A stretch of DNA of 55,837 nt from Rhizobiaceae bacterium (GTDB taxonomy: Bacteria; Pseudomonadota; Alphaproteobacteria; Rhizobiales; Rhizobiaceae): positions 1 through 55,837 of the forward strand of contig JAEPMJ010000006.1 in assembly GCA_017644005.1 (NCBI GenBank), read 5' to 3'. Numbering within the stretch: position 1 is the first letter of the stretch; each line of letters starts with the position of its first letter. This document shows positions 1 to 12,474 of the stretch, in pieces. The notes under the pieces were generated by a model. It was not told the origin of the DNA, made no database searches, and saw only the letters and a list, made by a program, of their open reading frames with translations. Made by a program: the position numbers and the translations under genes.

Positions 1-525
<525 letters not shown>

Positions 526-720
526 AGAAATTTGATTTTGGCTATTTGGTCACGCATGAATCGACGAGAACATTCACACCTGACGACGCATCCGAAAATG
601 CATCTACAGTGTAACTTTCTCTTGTCGAAACGTGATCCGCCAAAGTCTCTTTTGGATGAAAGGGCGAACCCTTCCGATCCGCGAGCACTCTGCCGCCCAC
701 GTTTCTCTTTCTTCCATATT

Positions 721-736
721 CAATTGTCAAAGACCA
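721..736 (-). promoter_or_regulatory. rrn leader boxA-like antitermination element
   Basis: On the minus strand the pre-16S leader reads GGTCTTTGACAATTG, a form common in rhizobial rRNA leaders and similar to the boxA that recruits the Nus antitermination complex. It lies about 200 nt upstream of the mature 16S 5' end and downstream of the promoter at 877-906, which is the expected order. The assignment is by resemblance only. Confidence 0.5.
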
Positions 737-876
737 GACGCCACAAACGAACGTCTTGGGCCGCTCTGCTTTTCGGCTTCGGGCCCGGTCGAGTGTCGCT
801 CACGCGGCTCTCTTGATTTCTGAAACAAGGGCGAACTGTAGTGCCGCCAGCGGCGTGCCGCCCTCGTTGTGGGGCG

Positions 877-906
877 TATATAGTCGGCGCCCGCTTCGAG
901 TGTCAA
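877..906 (-). promoter_or_regulatory. rrn operon promoter (sigma-70 type)
   Basis: On the minus strand there is a perfect -35 TTGACA (901-906) and a -10 TATATA (877-882) with an 18-bp spacer, or CTATAT with 17. An A-rich tract lies just upstream of the -35 (about 910-945) and could act as an UP element. Transcription would start near 870, giving a leader of about 345 nt before 16S. The rest of 526-1170 holds only this leader and the promoter-proximal region; I see no supported gene there. Confidence 0.8.
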
Positions 907-1170
907 CACCGATTTCGCTCTTTTTTGAATTTTTTACGACGGCCCCGGGACGCCGGCATTTTCGGCTGCTGCTTCCCTGTAGGGAGGCAAAACAGACGCG
1001 CATGTCTGCGCAGCCACATTCGGGCCAAGATCGAGCCTTACCGCAACAATAGACCGGGCAGCCGAGAGGGGGGCCTCTGGCATCCGGAGCGCACGAACCG
1101 TTTGGCCGTCATGACGATGTAAAGCGGGCGGCGGCCCGACTTCGTTGACTTGCCTTATTGTGACAGGCAA

Positions 1171-3159
1171 ATGTCGTTGCGCGCAGAACCAGAGGCAGGC
1201 AGTTCAGGAAGTATCCGGCCGGGGATGACTGATATCGACAGAGCAGTAGCTGCCTTGGGCAACGAGCCTCCGGTTTCCGGCGATGGCCGCAGCGGCCCGC
1301 CTGACCGGCGCGAAGTTTCCGCGCGATGGCTCTCTGGCACCTTCCTGACCGGCATCACTTCCAGCGTATTGATGGGTGCAGCGCTGCTAGCCGCCCTCGA
1401 CGGGCATGAGCAGCTTGCCACGCCTCCCGAAATTGCCAGCCTGGTCACTGACGACACGTCCGATGCCGAGGCAAAAATGGCGAGGGTCGTGCCCGCCCGC
1501 ACAGTTAGCCGCGCCCGCGACAGGCGTCGCATGGAAGTCTCCACGATTATTACCAGCGGCGACCGAAATTTGGTGCGCACGCTGCCGTTCCAGCATGTGA
1601 AGATGGCGCTGGCAGCAGGCCACACCACTTCGCATGACTATCCGGCATTCGACCCGCTTGCGGTGTTCGCGGAGGACGGCGCCGCCCGAACGGCGACGAC
1701 AGGCCTGATCTACGGCGCCAAGGTTGAGAGTGAAGTCAGCCTGCGCAGCATCGAGTTCCCGATCGAAACGGCTGCGTTTGACGAAACCAACGAACTGACC
1801 TCCGACGAGGTGGAGCAGGTCGTTCGCACCACCGGGTCGGTGCTGACCGACGGGGCCGTTCAGGTGGCCGCACTGCATTATGTCGACCCGCAGCGCTTCG
1901 GTCAGACATCACTTGCGGTGCAGGCGCTCGGCACCAGCTACGGCGTCAGGATAATTCCTGAAAATGTATCCGTTGCGCCGCGCCTCGAATCCGATGGTCT
2001 CACGACCGAATTCGCGGAGGACATAATCCCCTTCCGCGCCGATCGCGAGATCATGAAAGCATTCCTTGACGCAGGATACGCGGAAGAGGACGTGAAGGGC
2101 ATGGCTGACGCGCTCGCAACGCTCCTCGGCGGCTCCCGGCTGCGGGCCGGCACGGTACTTCGCGTGGGTATCGAAACCCGTGGCGATCAAAGCCGCATCG
2201 TCCGGTCCAGCATTTACAATGGAGAAAAACACCTTCTGTCCATCGCCATCGATGATCGGGGACAGTTTGTGCCGGGCGACGAGCCTGAACTGAATCCGGA
2301 GATATTGACGGCGTTTGACGATTCGCCGCCCGTCCACGTGCGCGGCGACCTGCCCTCGATTTATGACGGCATTTATCGCGCCGCTTACGCCTACGGGCTC
2401 ACGAAGGACATGACCAGGCAGATGATCAAGCTGCTTGCGTCGGACGTCGATTATAAGTCGCGCCTCAACCCCTCAGACCGGATAGAGGTCTTTTTCTCCA
2501 ATCCGAACGAGGATGGCAGCGCCTCCGATGAATCCGAGATGCTGTACCTGGCAGCAACCTTCAACGGCACCGCGCGCGCATTCTATCGATTTCAGATGGA
2601 AGACGGCACGATCGACTATTTCGACCAGGATGGGCGCAGCGCGCGGCAGTTTCTGCTCCGAAGCCCGGTCCCCGGCGCCCGTCTCAGTCGCGGATTTGGC
2701 ATGATGCGGCATCCCATTCTAGGCTACTCCAAGATGCACACAGGCGTTGATTGGGCGATAGCCAACGGCACCCCCATCATTGCCTCCGGTAATGGCACTG
2801 TGGAAGAAGCCGGCTGGTCCGGCGGCTATGGCCGCCACACGGTGATTCGCCACGCCAACGGTTACAAAACATCCTACAGTCATCAGAGCGCCATTGCCAA
2901 AGGCATCTCTGAAGGCGCCAAGGTGCGTCAGGGACAGATCATTGGCTATGTCGGTTCGAGTGGACTTTCGACCGGCAACCACCTGCACTACGAACTGGTC
3001 GTCAACGGCACCAAGGTAGACCCCATGCGTGTGCGCCTGCCGGTTGGCCGTGTCCTCAAGGATCGCGAGCTGGAAGCCTTTACACGTGAGCGCGAGCGAA
3101 TCGACGAGTTGCTGATTGAGGATGCATCGCCGCCGCTTAAAGTGGCGGCTGCCGGCTGA
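1171..3159 (+). CDS. M23-family peptidoglycan metalloendopeptidase, membrane-anchored
   Basis: A 662-residue protein that probably cleaves peptide cross-links in peptidoglycan. The C-terminal LytM/M23 domain (about residues 500-640) carries the zinc-binding HxxxD motif (in MHTGVDW, near residue 522) and the HxH motif (HLHYE, near residue 604). One hydrophobic segment near residues 50-77 (WLSGTFLTGITSSVLMGAAL) suggests an anchored periplasmic enzyme. The middle, about residues 290-350, resembles the LysM-like region that precedes M23 in alphaproteobacterial homologues. The start is uncertain: a TTG at 1150, the ATG chosen here and an ATG at 1225 are all in frame, and none has a strong ribosome-binding site. 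It reads away from the rrn promoter and converges on the PI-PLC gene, with 36 nt between stops. Confidence 0.85.
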   Translation: MSLRAEPEAGSSGSIRPGMTDIDRAVAALGNEPPVSGDGRSGPPDRREVSARWLSGTFLTGITSSVLMGAALLAALDGHEQLATPPEIASLVTDDTSDAEAKMARVVPARTVSRARDRRRMEVSTIITSGDRNLVRTLPFQHVKMALAAGHTTSHDYPAFDPLAVFAEDGAARTATTGLIYGAKVESEVSLRSIEFPIETAAFDETNELTSDEVEQVVRTTGSVLTDGAVQVAALHYVDPQRFGQTSLAVQALGTSYGVRIIPENVSVAPRLESDGLTTEFAEDIIPFRADREIMKAFLDAGYAEEDVKGMADALATLLGGSRLRAGTVLRVGIETRGDQSRIVRSSIYNGEKHLLSIAIDDRGQFVPGDEPELNPEILTAFDDSPPVHVRGDLPSIYDGIYRAAYAYGLTKDMTRQMIKLLASDVDYKSRLNPSDRIEVFFSNPNEDGSASDESEMLYLAATFNGTARAFYRFQMEDGTIDYFDQDGRSARQFLLRSPVPGARLSRGFGMMRHPILGYSKMHTGVDWAIANGTPIIASGNGTVEEAGWSGGYGRHTVIRHANGYKTSYSHQSAIAKGISEGAKVRQGQIIGYVGSSGLSTGNHLHYELVVNGTKVDPMRVRLPVGRVLKDRELEAFTRERERIDELLIEDASPPLKVAAAG

Positions 3160-3195
3160 CGCCTCGCCCGCCGGCTTGCCCCCGGGCCAACAGAC

Positions 3196-5076
3196 TCAAA
3201 ATTTGGTGACCCGAAATGGTTCCGGGTAATCCCGGTAGCCGAAGTTCGACGAGATCATGATGTCGACGGCATTCATCGCCCCGTATTTATCGGTCTCATA
3301 GAAAGTCAATTCGTAGTCGAACAGGATCCAGCCCAGCCGGGGCGGCCTCGTGGATGCCGGCCGCTCACCCAGATAGGCAAGCAGGTCGCCCATGACGTAG
3401 ACACCGAACCCCAGGCTCGTCACCGCGTTTGCGAAATTCAGCACAACCGGATTTTTACCCGCCTGGCCGATCGCATTCTTGACCAGATCGAATTTCGCCA
3501 ATCGAGTGCCGGTAGCCGGAAGGTGCTCCCACTTGTCTTGTACATAAACGTTGTAGTCGCGGTATTGGGTCGGGGGCAGTGAGCGCCCATCGGTCGCAGA
3601 GTGCCAGCTTATCGGACAACCGAAGCGAAGATCAGTGGTAATTCGGTTGTAGAGGAAGAACTTGCCACGAACGTCTCCCAGCCTTGTCAACTCGCTCGAT
3701 CTGACGATGGGATAAAGTTCGATGAGGTTCTCCAGCGAATCCAGGATCGCACTTCTCTCGGCCGCCAATCCGGAATAATCGTCGATTTTCAGCGACATGA
3801 CGATGACCTCGGACGCGTGATTCTCGACGAAGTTCTTGCACTCCTCCAACAGCGAAGGGAATGACTGGTAGGTGTTCAGATAAAGCTTGCTTCCCCTGTC
3901 GCCGTGACAGGTATAAAATTCGTACCCGCCGGAAACCGCGATAACCTGCAAGCGCACGTCGAGAAGGCGTATCCCGCTCTCCAGTTGACTTGTGATCGAG
4001 TAGTTATGGCACGCATAGGGCGTGGACGTGGATGTGTTGATCGCAGCAGAATCGTGTGTTCCGGGGATATTCAGTTCCCCGATATACGCCCTGTCATTGA
4101 CGTCACGCATCCAGCGCGCCTGCTGCTCGGGCCACGTCGCACCGACACAAAGCGACGGCGTTTCTTGTGACCTCGGCGAAATGCCACCTGGCTGCTTCGA
4201 TATCTTCTCGTTGCCGTGCCATTTGCCGCCATCGTACCAGGCGGTGTAAATATCTCTGCTGTTGCTACCCCTGTAGGCGATGTACAGCTTGTTCCTGAAG
4301 ACTGCCGCGCTGGGGCTGTACATCGATTTCGGCTTTATCCCGCCCGACTGCTTTTCGATCTTCTCGTTACCTTTCCATTCATCGCCGTCGAAATAGGCGA
4401 AATAGATCGAGCTGGAATGCTTACCCTTATAGAATAAGTACAACCGGTCTTTGTAAACGGCAACTCCAGGCGGACTTGTTGTTTCCGGAGTTCCGTTTTT
4501 TGTCTCGATCTCCAGTCCGCCATGCCATGCAAGATCGTCAAACCACGCATATCTGAGTTTATAAGTGTCATCATGCATATAGATGATGTAAAGCTTGTTT
4601 CTAAATTGTATAGTCCTTGGCGTATACTGTGATTCTGCATTCACGCCGCCAGGCTGGTCCTTGATCTTTTTATCGCCGTACCAGGTCGTCCCGTCGAACC
4701 ACGATGAATAAAGTGGCCCGCTGTCCCAGGAATTGTTCTTGTAGGCCGCAAAAAGAGTGCCGTGATAGGCGGCAAGTCCGGGCGACATTGTCGACAATGG
4801 CGATATACCGCCATTCTGGTCTTTGACTTTTATATTGCCCTTCCACTCGCGGCCGTTGAACCATGAAGTGTAGAGCTGATCCAGATTCTCACCGGGATAA
4901 GCGATATAGAACCAATTGTTGAATACGGCCACGCCGGGATTGGTCGCCGATTTGGGCTTAATGCCGCCGGGTTGATCCTTGATTTTTTTGTTGCCGACCC
5001 AGACGAGACCGTCAAAGCGAGCCGTCGCAAGCTCGTCGCTCTTGTCGTATCGATAAACCAGAGTCAGATATTCCAT
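3196..5076 (-). CDS. PI-PLC X-domain protein with N-terminal lectin/propeller-like repeats
   Basis: A 626-residue two-part protein. Residues about 20-311 hold five full and one partial repeat of about 50 residues, each with a W-x-G-(N/D) then K-(D/K)-Q-x-G-G motif and a following (L/F)Y-I-(A/I)-Y strand; this looks like a beta-propeller or fungal fucose-lectin-type fold. Residues about 320-626 form a phosphatidylinositol-specific phospholipase C X-type domain, with IPGTHDSA (His near 341) and YTCHGDR (His near 390). The spacing of about 50 residues matches the general acid/base pair of bacterial PI-PLCs. I see no signal peptide, although known bacterial PI-PLCs are usually secreted. A strong GGGGGAGGA ribosome-binding site precedes the ATG. 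The gene is visibly more AT-rich than its neighbours, which suggests acquisition. The substrate is unknown: phosphoinositide, another glycerophosphodiester or a glycan-linked lipid are all possible. Confidence 0.82.
   Translation of the reverse strand: MEYLTLVYRYDKSDELATARFDGLVWVGNKKIKDQPGGIKPKSATNPGVAVFNNWFYIAYPGENLDQLYTSWFNGREWKGNIKVKDQNGGISPLSTMSPGLAAYHGTLFAAYKNNSWDSGPLYSSWFDGTTWYGDKKIKDQPGGVNAESQYTPRTIQFRNKLYIIYMHDDTYKLRYAWFDDLAWHGGLEIETKNGTPETTSPPGVAVYKDRLYLFYKGKHSSSIYFAYFDGDEWKGNEKIEKQSGGIKPKSMYSPSAAVFRNKLYIAYRGSNSRDIYTAWYDGGKWHGNEKISKQPGGISPRSQETPSLCVGATWPEQQARWMRDVNDRAYIGELNIPGTHDSAAINTSTSTPYACHNYSITSQLESGIRLLDVRLQVIAVSGGYEFYTCHGDRGSKLYLNTYQSFPSLLEECKNFVENHASEVIVMSLKIDDYSGLAAERSAILDSLENLIELYPIVRSSELTRLGDVRGKFFLYNRITTDLRFGCPISWHSATDGRSLPPTQYRDYNVYVQDKWEHLPATGTRLAKFDLVKNAIGQAGKNPVVLNFANAVTSLGFGVYVMGDLLAYLGERPASTRPPRLGWILFDYELTFYETDKYGAMNAVDIMISSNFGYRDYPEPFRVTKF
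4140..5016 (-). repeat. About six ~50-residue coding repeats
   Basis: Protein-level tandem repeats within the PI-PLC gene. Each begins with (F/Y)(D/N)(G/D)xxWxG, continues with a basic K-I/V-K-x-Q-x-G-G stretch, and ends with an aromatic strand before the next FDG. The copies have diverged (for example KIKDQPGG, KVKDQNGG, KIEKQSGG), and the fourth has lost the GG motif. The last copy is partial and leads straight into the catalytic domain. The periodicity fits propeller blades. Confidence 0.8.
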
Positions 5077-5254
5077 GTATTCCTCCCCCTCGGAAATACT
5101 AGTCTAGCAAATTTTTTCCGTATTCCTTGTCCCGGAGAAAGATAATAAACAAAACAGCACGAACGATCCCCTGGCGTGATTTGGGGAGTGTGTAGTTCAT
5201 CTTCCAGACACGCGTTCGGCCTGCCTGTGGCGGGATCGCGGACGAACCGGTCGG

Positions 5255-6814
5255 CTACGTTCGCGTCGCGACCGGTTGGCCGCGCATGCCGCCAGGTGCC
5301 GTCAACCAGGAGATAACCCCGGCGAGCAAGCTTCCGGAGGCGGCGAACCACGCGACTGCGGCAAATGATCTGTCGTTGGCTTGCACGCGCAGCATCTCAA
5401 GGTCTGGGGGCAAAACCTCAACCGGAGTCTCGCCGAAGCTGGGCAACTGCATGTCGCCTCCCGCAACCGCGGCAAAGCGGATTGCGGCAACCGATCCGAG
5501 CGCCGCCACCGCCACCAGTCCGGCGATGCGCGAGACAGCGTTGTTGATGCCCGACGCCGCACCGGTGTCTTTGTCCTCGATCGCGGTCATGACTGCGATG
5601 GACAGCGGCGAGACCACAAGCGACATTCCGAGCCCCATGAGGATCATCATCGGGAAAACGCCACTCCAGAACCGGTGGATGCCCGCATCCGCGAGCAATG
5701 CGAGCCCGGCGAAGGCAATGGCCACCAGAAGGCTGCCGGCCGTCATCGGCAGTCGCGGCCCGATACGGTCGGACAGCTTGCCCACCGGCCCCGACAGCAG
5801 CGCGATCGCCGCCGAAAGAGGTAGAAACAGAAAACCAACCGACGATTCCTCCACCCCCCATCCGGCAATCAGCATCATCGGCAGATAGAACAGCACGGCA
5901 GACAGCGCGAAATAGAGAAAGAAGGTCGCCAGATTGGCGCCTGAAAACGTCCGTTCCCGAAACAGGCCGAGCGCCATCATCGGCTCCGGATGGCGCGCCT
6001 CCCACAGGATGAAAAAAGCGACGAGGACAAAGCCGCCGCCAATCAGCGCCGTCGGCGCGTCGATGCCGGCAATTCTCATTTCACCCGACAGCAGCGTCAG
6101 CCCCAGCGCAATCGCGCCCAGGGAAACTGTCGCCAGAAGCGCACCTCCGATGTCGATCGTGCGGTGCGGCACAGGTTCGTCCGGCGGAACCTTGCCCAGC
6201 AGGAGATAAAGCGCGACACCGCCGAGCGGCAGGTTTATCGCGAATATCCAGCGCCAGACCGCATCGTCGAATACCGACAGCACGGCGCCGCCGAGTACGG
6301 GCCCGAGCGCCGTGGTCATCGCCGATGCGGCGGCCCAGATGCCGATCGCGCGCCCGCGGTCGGCTTTCGGATACGCCTTGGCGATAATTGCCAGGCTTCC
6401 GGGCACCATGATCGCCGCACCGATGCCTTGAACGGTGCGGGCCGCGATCAGCAGCGTTGGCGTTGGAGCCGCCGCACACAAAAGCGACGCAACGATGAAC
6501 AGCGCGATGCCTGCCGCGAAGCTGCGGCGCAGGCCGGCGCGGTCGCCAAGCGCGCCGCCGGCCAGTATGAGCGCCGACAGCATCAGCGCGTAACCGTTCG
6601 ATATCCACTGTGCCTGGGAAAGCGAAGCGCCGATATCGGCACGGATCGCCGGCATTGCAATCGAAACCACCGATCCATCGATGAACCCCAGCGACGATGC
6701 CAGGATCGCGGCGATCAGAACATAGCGGCGGCGGCGCGCCGGGCAGAATGTACTGCGCGTCGGCGGCGGTTCATGCGCGATCGGGGGAAGAGCGGTCTCG
6801 GGCGAGGACTGCAT
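5255..6814 (-). CDS. MFS transporter, DHA2-type (14-helix) drug exporter
   Basis: A 519-residue inner-membrane protein with about 14 hydrophobic segments. Family marks are LGFIDGSVVSIAMPAI in the first helix, GGALGDRAGLRR in the loop after helix 2 (MFS motif A), and a motif C-like GPVLGGAVL stretch. These place it in the proton-driven DHA2 (EmrB/QacA-like) family that exports drugs or other small molecules. The substrate cannot be told from sequence. The GC-rich N-terminal tail (about 30 residues) is hydrophilic and proline-rich. It starts 57 nt downstream of the L,D-transpeptidase gene on the same strand and may be co-transcribed. No regulator gene is adjacent. Confidence 0.9.
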   Translation of the reverse strand: MQSSPETALPPIAHEPPPTRSTFCPARRRRYVLIAAILASSLGFIDGSVVSIAMPAIRADIGASLSQAQWISNGYALMLSALILAGGALGDRAGLRRSFAAGIALFIVASLLCAAAPTPTLLIAARTVQGIGAAIMVPGSLAIIAKAYPKADRGRAIGIWAAASAMTTALGPVLGGAVLSVFDDAVWRWIFAINLPLGGVALYLLLGKVPPDEPVPHRTIDIGGALLATVSLGAIALGLTLLSGEMRIAGIDAPTALIGGGFVLVAFFILWEARHPEPMMALGLFRERTFSGANLATFFLYFALSAVLFYLPMMLIAGWGVEESSVGFLFLPLSAAIALLSGPVGKLSDRIGPRLPMTAGSLLVAIAFAGLALLADAGIHRFWSGVFPMMILMGLGMSLVVSPLSIAVMTAIEDKDTGAASGINNAVSRIAGLVAVAALGSVAAIRFAAVAGGDMQLPSFGETPVEVLPPDLEMLRVQANDRSFAAVAWFAASGSLLAGVISWLTAPGGMRGQPVATRT

Positions 6815-6871
6815 CGGCCGAACCTACCAGCCGCGTATCGCTCCCGCAATCGCACGGCGTGGGAGTGCTGC

Positions 6872-8290
6872 CTACTCCAGAAACTCGACTGTCACCCCCT
6901 CGCGCACCATCTTGGCAAGTTCGGTGGCATCCCAGTTTGTCAGCCGCACGCAGCCATGGCTGAAGGTTTTGCCGATTTTCGATGGCTCGGGCGTACCATG
7001 GATCCCGTAGGTCGGTTTAGACAGTGCTATCCAGATCGACCCGACGGGGCCGTTCGGACCGGGTGGTATGGTCAGCACCTTGTCGTTCTGGCCCTGTTTG
7101 AAGTTGATCTTCGGGTTGTATGTGTATTCTGGGTCGAACGCGATCCGCTCCACGCTCACCGTGCCGCTCGGCGAAGGCGTGCCTTCGGAGCCGATCGTCG
7201 CCGGGTACGCGGCAAGAAGCCTGCCGCCGGCGGCGTAGACGCGCACCTGCTTCTGCGCCTTGTCGGCAACGATCCGCGCCACATTTCCAGATATGGGCTT
7301 GCCGACATTCGCCACTTTGATGATCGTCCCCGGCCGGTCGAAATTCACGCCCGGATTGAGTGCCCGCAGGTAGCGCTCGTCCATGTGGAAGCGCTCGGCC
7401 AGCATCTCCAGGACCGACGTATATGGAAGGCTATCCAAACGTGCCTTCTCGCCATAATCCGCGGGAACGGATGCAACATAGGGGCCGGCCGCATCCTGCG
7501 CTGTGATGGTGTAAGTGATGAACGGGTCGCCACCCGTTGCTGCCAAGGTCTCATCCACCGACGCCGGATCATAGGTTCTCAGTGCCTGTCCGGTCTTTTC
7601 CTTGTAGGCTTTGATCGCCTTGTTAACGTTGTCGCCCATGCGTCCGTCGATCACGCCGGGTGACATACCCGCGCGGTCGAGCAGGATCTGAATCTTCGCG
7701 ACATCTTCGCTGGCGCCCTTGCCGAGCAGCGAGGCATCGACACCGGGTTGCATCGGCGCGGCGCCGGCGCCGCTCTCCTGTTCCGGCACTGCGGCGACCC
7801 GTTCGTCCGGGTCGCGTCCCGCCGCCGGCTCTTCCGGCTCGCCCAGCGGCATCCGATCGACACGGTTGCGCGGCGCTTCGCGCGGCAACTGCGGCCGTTC
7901 CGGATATTCCGGCCTTGCATGGGCTGGTGCGCGTTCGCGCCCGTCAAACGTACCGGCCTCGGGCTCGCGTATGCCCAGATGCACTTCAAGTTCGCGTTGC
8001 AGGCGCTCGCCGAGCGGGATGCGCCTGCCGCTCCGATCCTCCCGCCCCAGCTGCCTGCGGCGTTCGGCGCGCCGCTCCGCCGGTGAAAGATACCGGCGTT
8101 CGCCCGGCGGAACCACGGCGATGACCTGACCGGTCTGTACGTCGAAAATGACCTCGCGGCCATACTGGTCGATATAGCTGTCGGCTTCGCGGTAGCGGCC
8201 ATCGCCAGACCCGAAAAGGCTCTGTGCTGAAGCAACGCCGGTACCCGCAATCAAAGAACACATAACGGAAATGACAAGAAGCCGGATCAT
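6872..8290 (-). CDS. L,D-transpeptidase (YkuD) with peptidoglycan-binding and LysM-like regions
   Basis: A 472-residue secreted enzyme that probably makes 3-3 peptidoglycan cross-links or attaches proteins to peptidoglycan. The start ATG at 8290 is preceded by an AGAGGA ribosome-binding site and begins a clear signal peptide (MIRLLVISVMCSLIAGTGVA, cleavage after ASA). A proline/arginine-rich linker follows. Next come a PG_binding_1-like helical domain (about residues 185-240), a LysM-like stretch (about 285-320) and the YkuD domain (about 330-472). The catalytic signature is complete: HGT near residue 430 and SHGCVRL with the nucleophile Cys near 446. An in-frame ATG 20 codons upstream is less likely because it would bury the signal peptide. 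Confidence 0.92.
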   Translation of the reverse strand: MIRLLVISVMCSLIAGTGVASAQSLFGSGDGRYREADSYIDQYGREVIFDVQTGQVIAVVPPGERRYLSPAERRAERRRQLGREDRSGRRIPLGERLQRELEVHLGIREPEAGTFDGRERAPAHARPEYPERPQLPREAPRNRVDRMPLGEPEEPAAGRDPDERVAAVPEQESGAGAAPMQPGVDASLLGKGASEDVAKIQILLDRAGMSPGVIDGRMGDNVNKAIKAYKEKTGQALRTYDPASVDETLAATGGDPFITYTITAQDAAGPYVASVPADYGEKARLDSLPYTSVLEMLAERFHMDERYLRALNPGVNFDRPGTIIKVANVGKPISGNVARIVADKAQKQVRVYAAGGRLLAAYPATIGSEGTPSPSGTVSVERIAFDPEYTYNPKINFKQGQNDKVLTIPPGPNGPVGSIWIALSKPTYGIHGTPEPSKIGKTFSHGCVRLTNWDATELAKMVREGVTVEFLE

Positions 8291-8431
8291 GCGCGTCCTC
8301 TTTTGATGCAGCCGCGGCTCGGGTCCGCGCGATTCGCTGCCTTTCATCATCCGGCATCGCGCATGAACGGGACATGAAGATGGCAGGCAGCGAAAACGAG
8401 GCGGGAAAACGAACCGCGAAGCAGCACTTCG

Positions 8432-8791
8432 CTAGTCCAATCCGAGTTCGGCGCGCTTTTTCTTCGGCAGGCCCGACCCGACGATCCGATGACTTTCGCG
8501 CAGATAGTCACGCAAGGCATCATCATCCATGCTTGTGGTGTCCGTACGCTGGATCCACTTCATGCCGCGTGAGGCGAGGTAAGGCGCGGGTCGCAGCCCC
8601 GGCTGCTCCTTCAATATGTCAAAGGCGAGGTCGGACACTTTGAAAGTGACGTTCAGCCGCTCGCCATCGTTCCAGCCGCCGATGGCAAACACCTTGCCGC
8701 CGATTTTCCAGACATGAGCCCCGCCCCACTGCACGACATGAGACGTGTGCGGAAGCGAGGCGCAGAAGCTGTTATATTCCTCGAGTGTCAC
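8432..8791 (-). CDS. MmcQ/YjbR-family protein
   Basis: A 119-residue protein matching the YjbR/MmcQ fold, a small alpha/beta domain related to the 'CyaY-like' DNA-binding proteins. Visible family features are the N-terminal acidic helix, the W-K-I-G-G-K-V-F-A core strand, the later LNVTFK strand, and a C-terminal Y-L-R-E-S-H helix that often carries a K-K-R tail. The function of this family is not established. The start codon is GTG at 8791 with a GGAG sequence upstream. The 141-nt space up to 8290 shows no gene. Confidence 0.8.
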   Translation of the reverse strand: MTLEEYNSFCASLPHTSHVVQWGGAHVWKIGGKVFAIGGWNDGERLNVTFKVSDLAFDILKEQPGLRPAPYLASRGMKWIQRTDTTSMDDDALRDYLRESHRIVGSGLPKKKRAELGLD

Positions 8792-8874
8792 CGGAATCTC
8801 CGTTCCGGCGGACTATCGCCAAGCGGAGGACCCGGCACAAGCCCCTCCGCATAGCGCGAAGGCCGGCAGCCGTT

Positions 8875-9537
8875 TCAGCCAGCGGCACGCCAGCTGAGCC
8901 GGCTTTCGAGCTTGGCACACAGCGCCAGCAATGCCTGCTCTCCGCCCGGCCTTCCGACAAACTGCGCGTCGATCGGAAGCCCGTTGGGGTCGCGCGCAAT
9001 AGGCAGGGTGGCGACCGGCCAGCCATGCAGGCCTATCGGCACCGTGAACCGTGTCAGCGCATCGAAATACCCGAGCCTCCCCGCACCGGTGTCGAACCAG
9101 GTGTCATAGTGGGTCATGAGGGTTGTTTGTTCGGCCCCGCCGCCGGTTGTAGGTTTGAAAGTCCATCGCGTGAGGCGGCAACGCGGTCTTGCCGGTTACC
9201 GCCGCGCCCTTCTCCTGAAAGCGGGCGACGATCTTTGCACTCGTGACGTCGGGTTTGTTGCCCGGCCGGTCGAGGGCGGATGTGCAAACCAGCCCGGCCA
9301 CTGCGATCTGATCCTTGACCGTGATCGGCAATCCGTTGAGCGGACCGGACACATGGTCGGGGACGTCTTCCTTGCCAGTTCGTATGCATTGATCTTGGGC
9401 TCCAGCGTGTCCCGCCGTGTGCGCAGTGCTTGGAAAAGCGCCGCGCGCTCATCGGCATCGGTGAGGCTGGCAACGAGATCGCGAAGCGGTCTCGTCAGGA
9501 TTTCTGGTTGGTTGGCGGTCACGGCTTTCTCCAGCAT
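8875..9537 (-). pseudogene. Amidase-signature enzyme, degraded remnant
   Basis: Three fragments of one amidase (AS family) gene lie in order but in different frames. The N-terminal helical part (from 9537, LRDLVASLTDADERAAL) runs to about 9370, where the frame shifts. The next part continues as EDVPDHVSGPLNGLPITVKD, with the catalytic Lys region, and ends at NNPHDP just where the GGSSGG catalytic serine loop should follow. That loop and most of the core are missing. Sequence resumes near 9117 with a C-terminal piece (VPIGLHGWPVATLPI to the stop at 8875). Intact relatives are about 450-500 residues; about 200 codons remain. It therefore has a frameshift and a large internal deletion and cannot make active enzyme. 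The space 9538-9727 holds nothing I recognise. Confidence 0.85.
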
Positions 9538-9727
9538 TGTTTGTCGCCGAAGGCATAGTCATTCGGGAGATGCCGCGCGGATACGGTAGTTCACCGCAAT
9601 GTCGCGTTCGATCGTGACACAAGCCTGCGCAATTCTGACTTGTGCCCTGGCAAAGCGCACTGAAGAAGCGGACATGCCCCTTCTAGCCGTGAGTCGCGGC
9701 GGCATTTCAAGATTTCAAGGTATGTGC

Positions 9728-9759
9728 CCGGCCGCTCATCGAACTGAGAGAGCGGCCGG
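9728..9759 (-). terminator. Stem-loop after clpB
   Basis: A perfect 10-bp stem (CCGGCCGCTC / GAGCGGCCGG) with a 12-nt loop begins 6 nt after the clpB stop codon. No strong U-run follows, so it may be a weak terminator or an mRNA 3'-end stabiliser. Confidence 0.5.
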
Positions 9760-9765
9760 TTCGCT

Positions 9766-12381
<2,616 letters not shown>

Positions 12382-12474
12382 ATGCGTCTTCCTTCCCTCA
12401 CCGGCCCTTTCTAGGCACCGGATCAGATTGTGATGACGGACCCCCACTGCGTGGCAGGTCCCAACTTGCAACGG

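Noticed and set aside
725..735. TTTGACAATT in the rrn leader as a promoter -35
   Set aside because: It is part of the boxA-like leader element, has no matching -10, and the strong promoter is upstream at 877-906.
5990..7663. A 557-codon plus-strand open frame over the exporter and L,D-transpeptidase genes
   Set aside because: It covers parts of two real genes and the gap between them, and its product is arginine-rich without motifs.
8792..8874. Possible small gene between the YjbR-type gene and the amidase remnant
   Set aside because: Too short, with no start signal or recognisable product.
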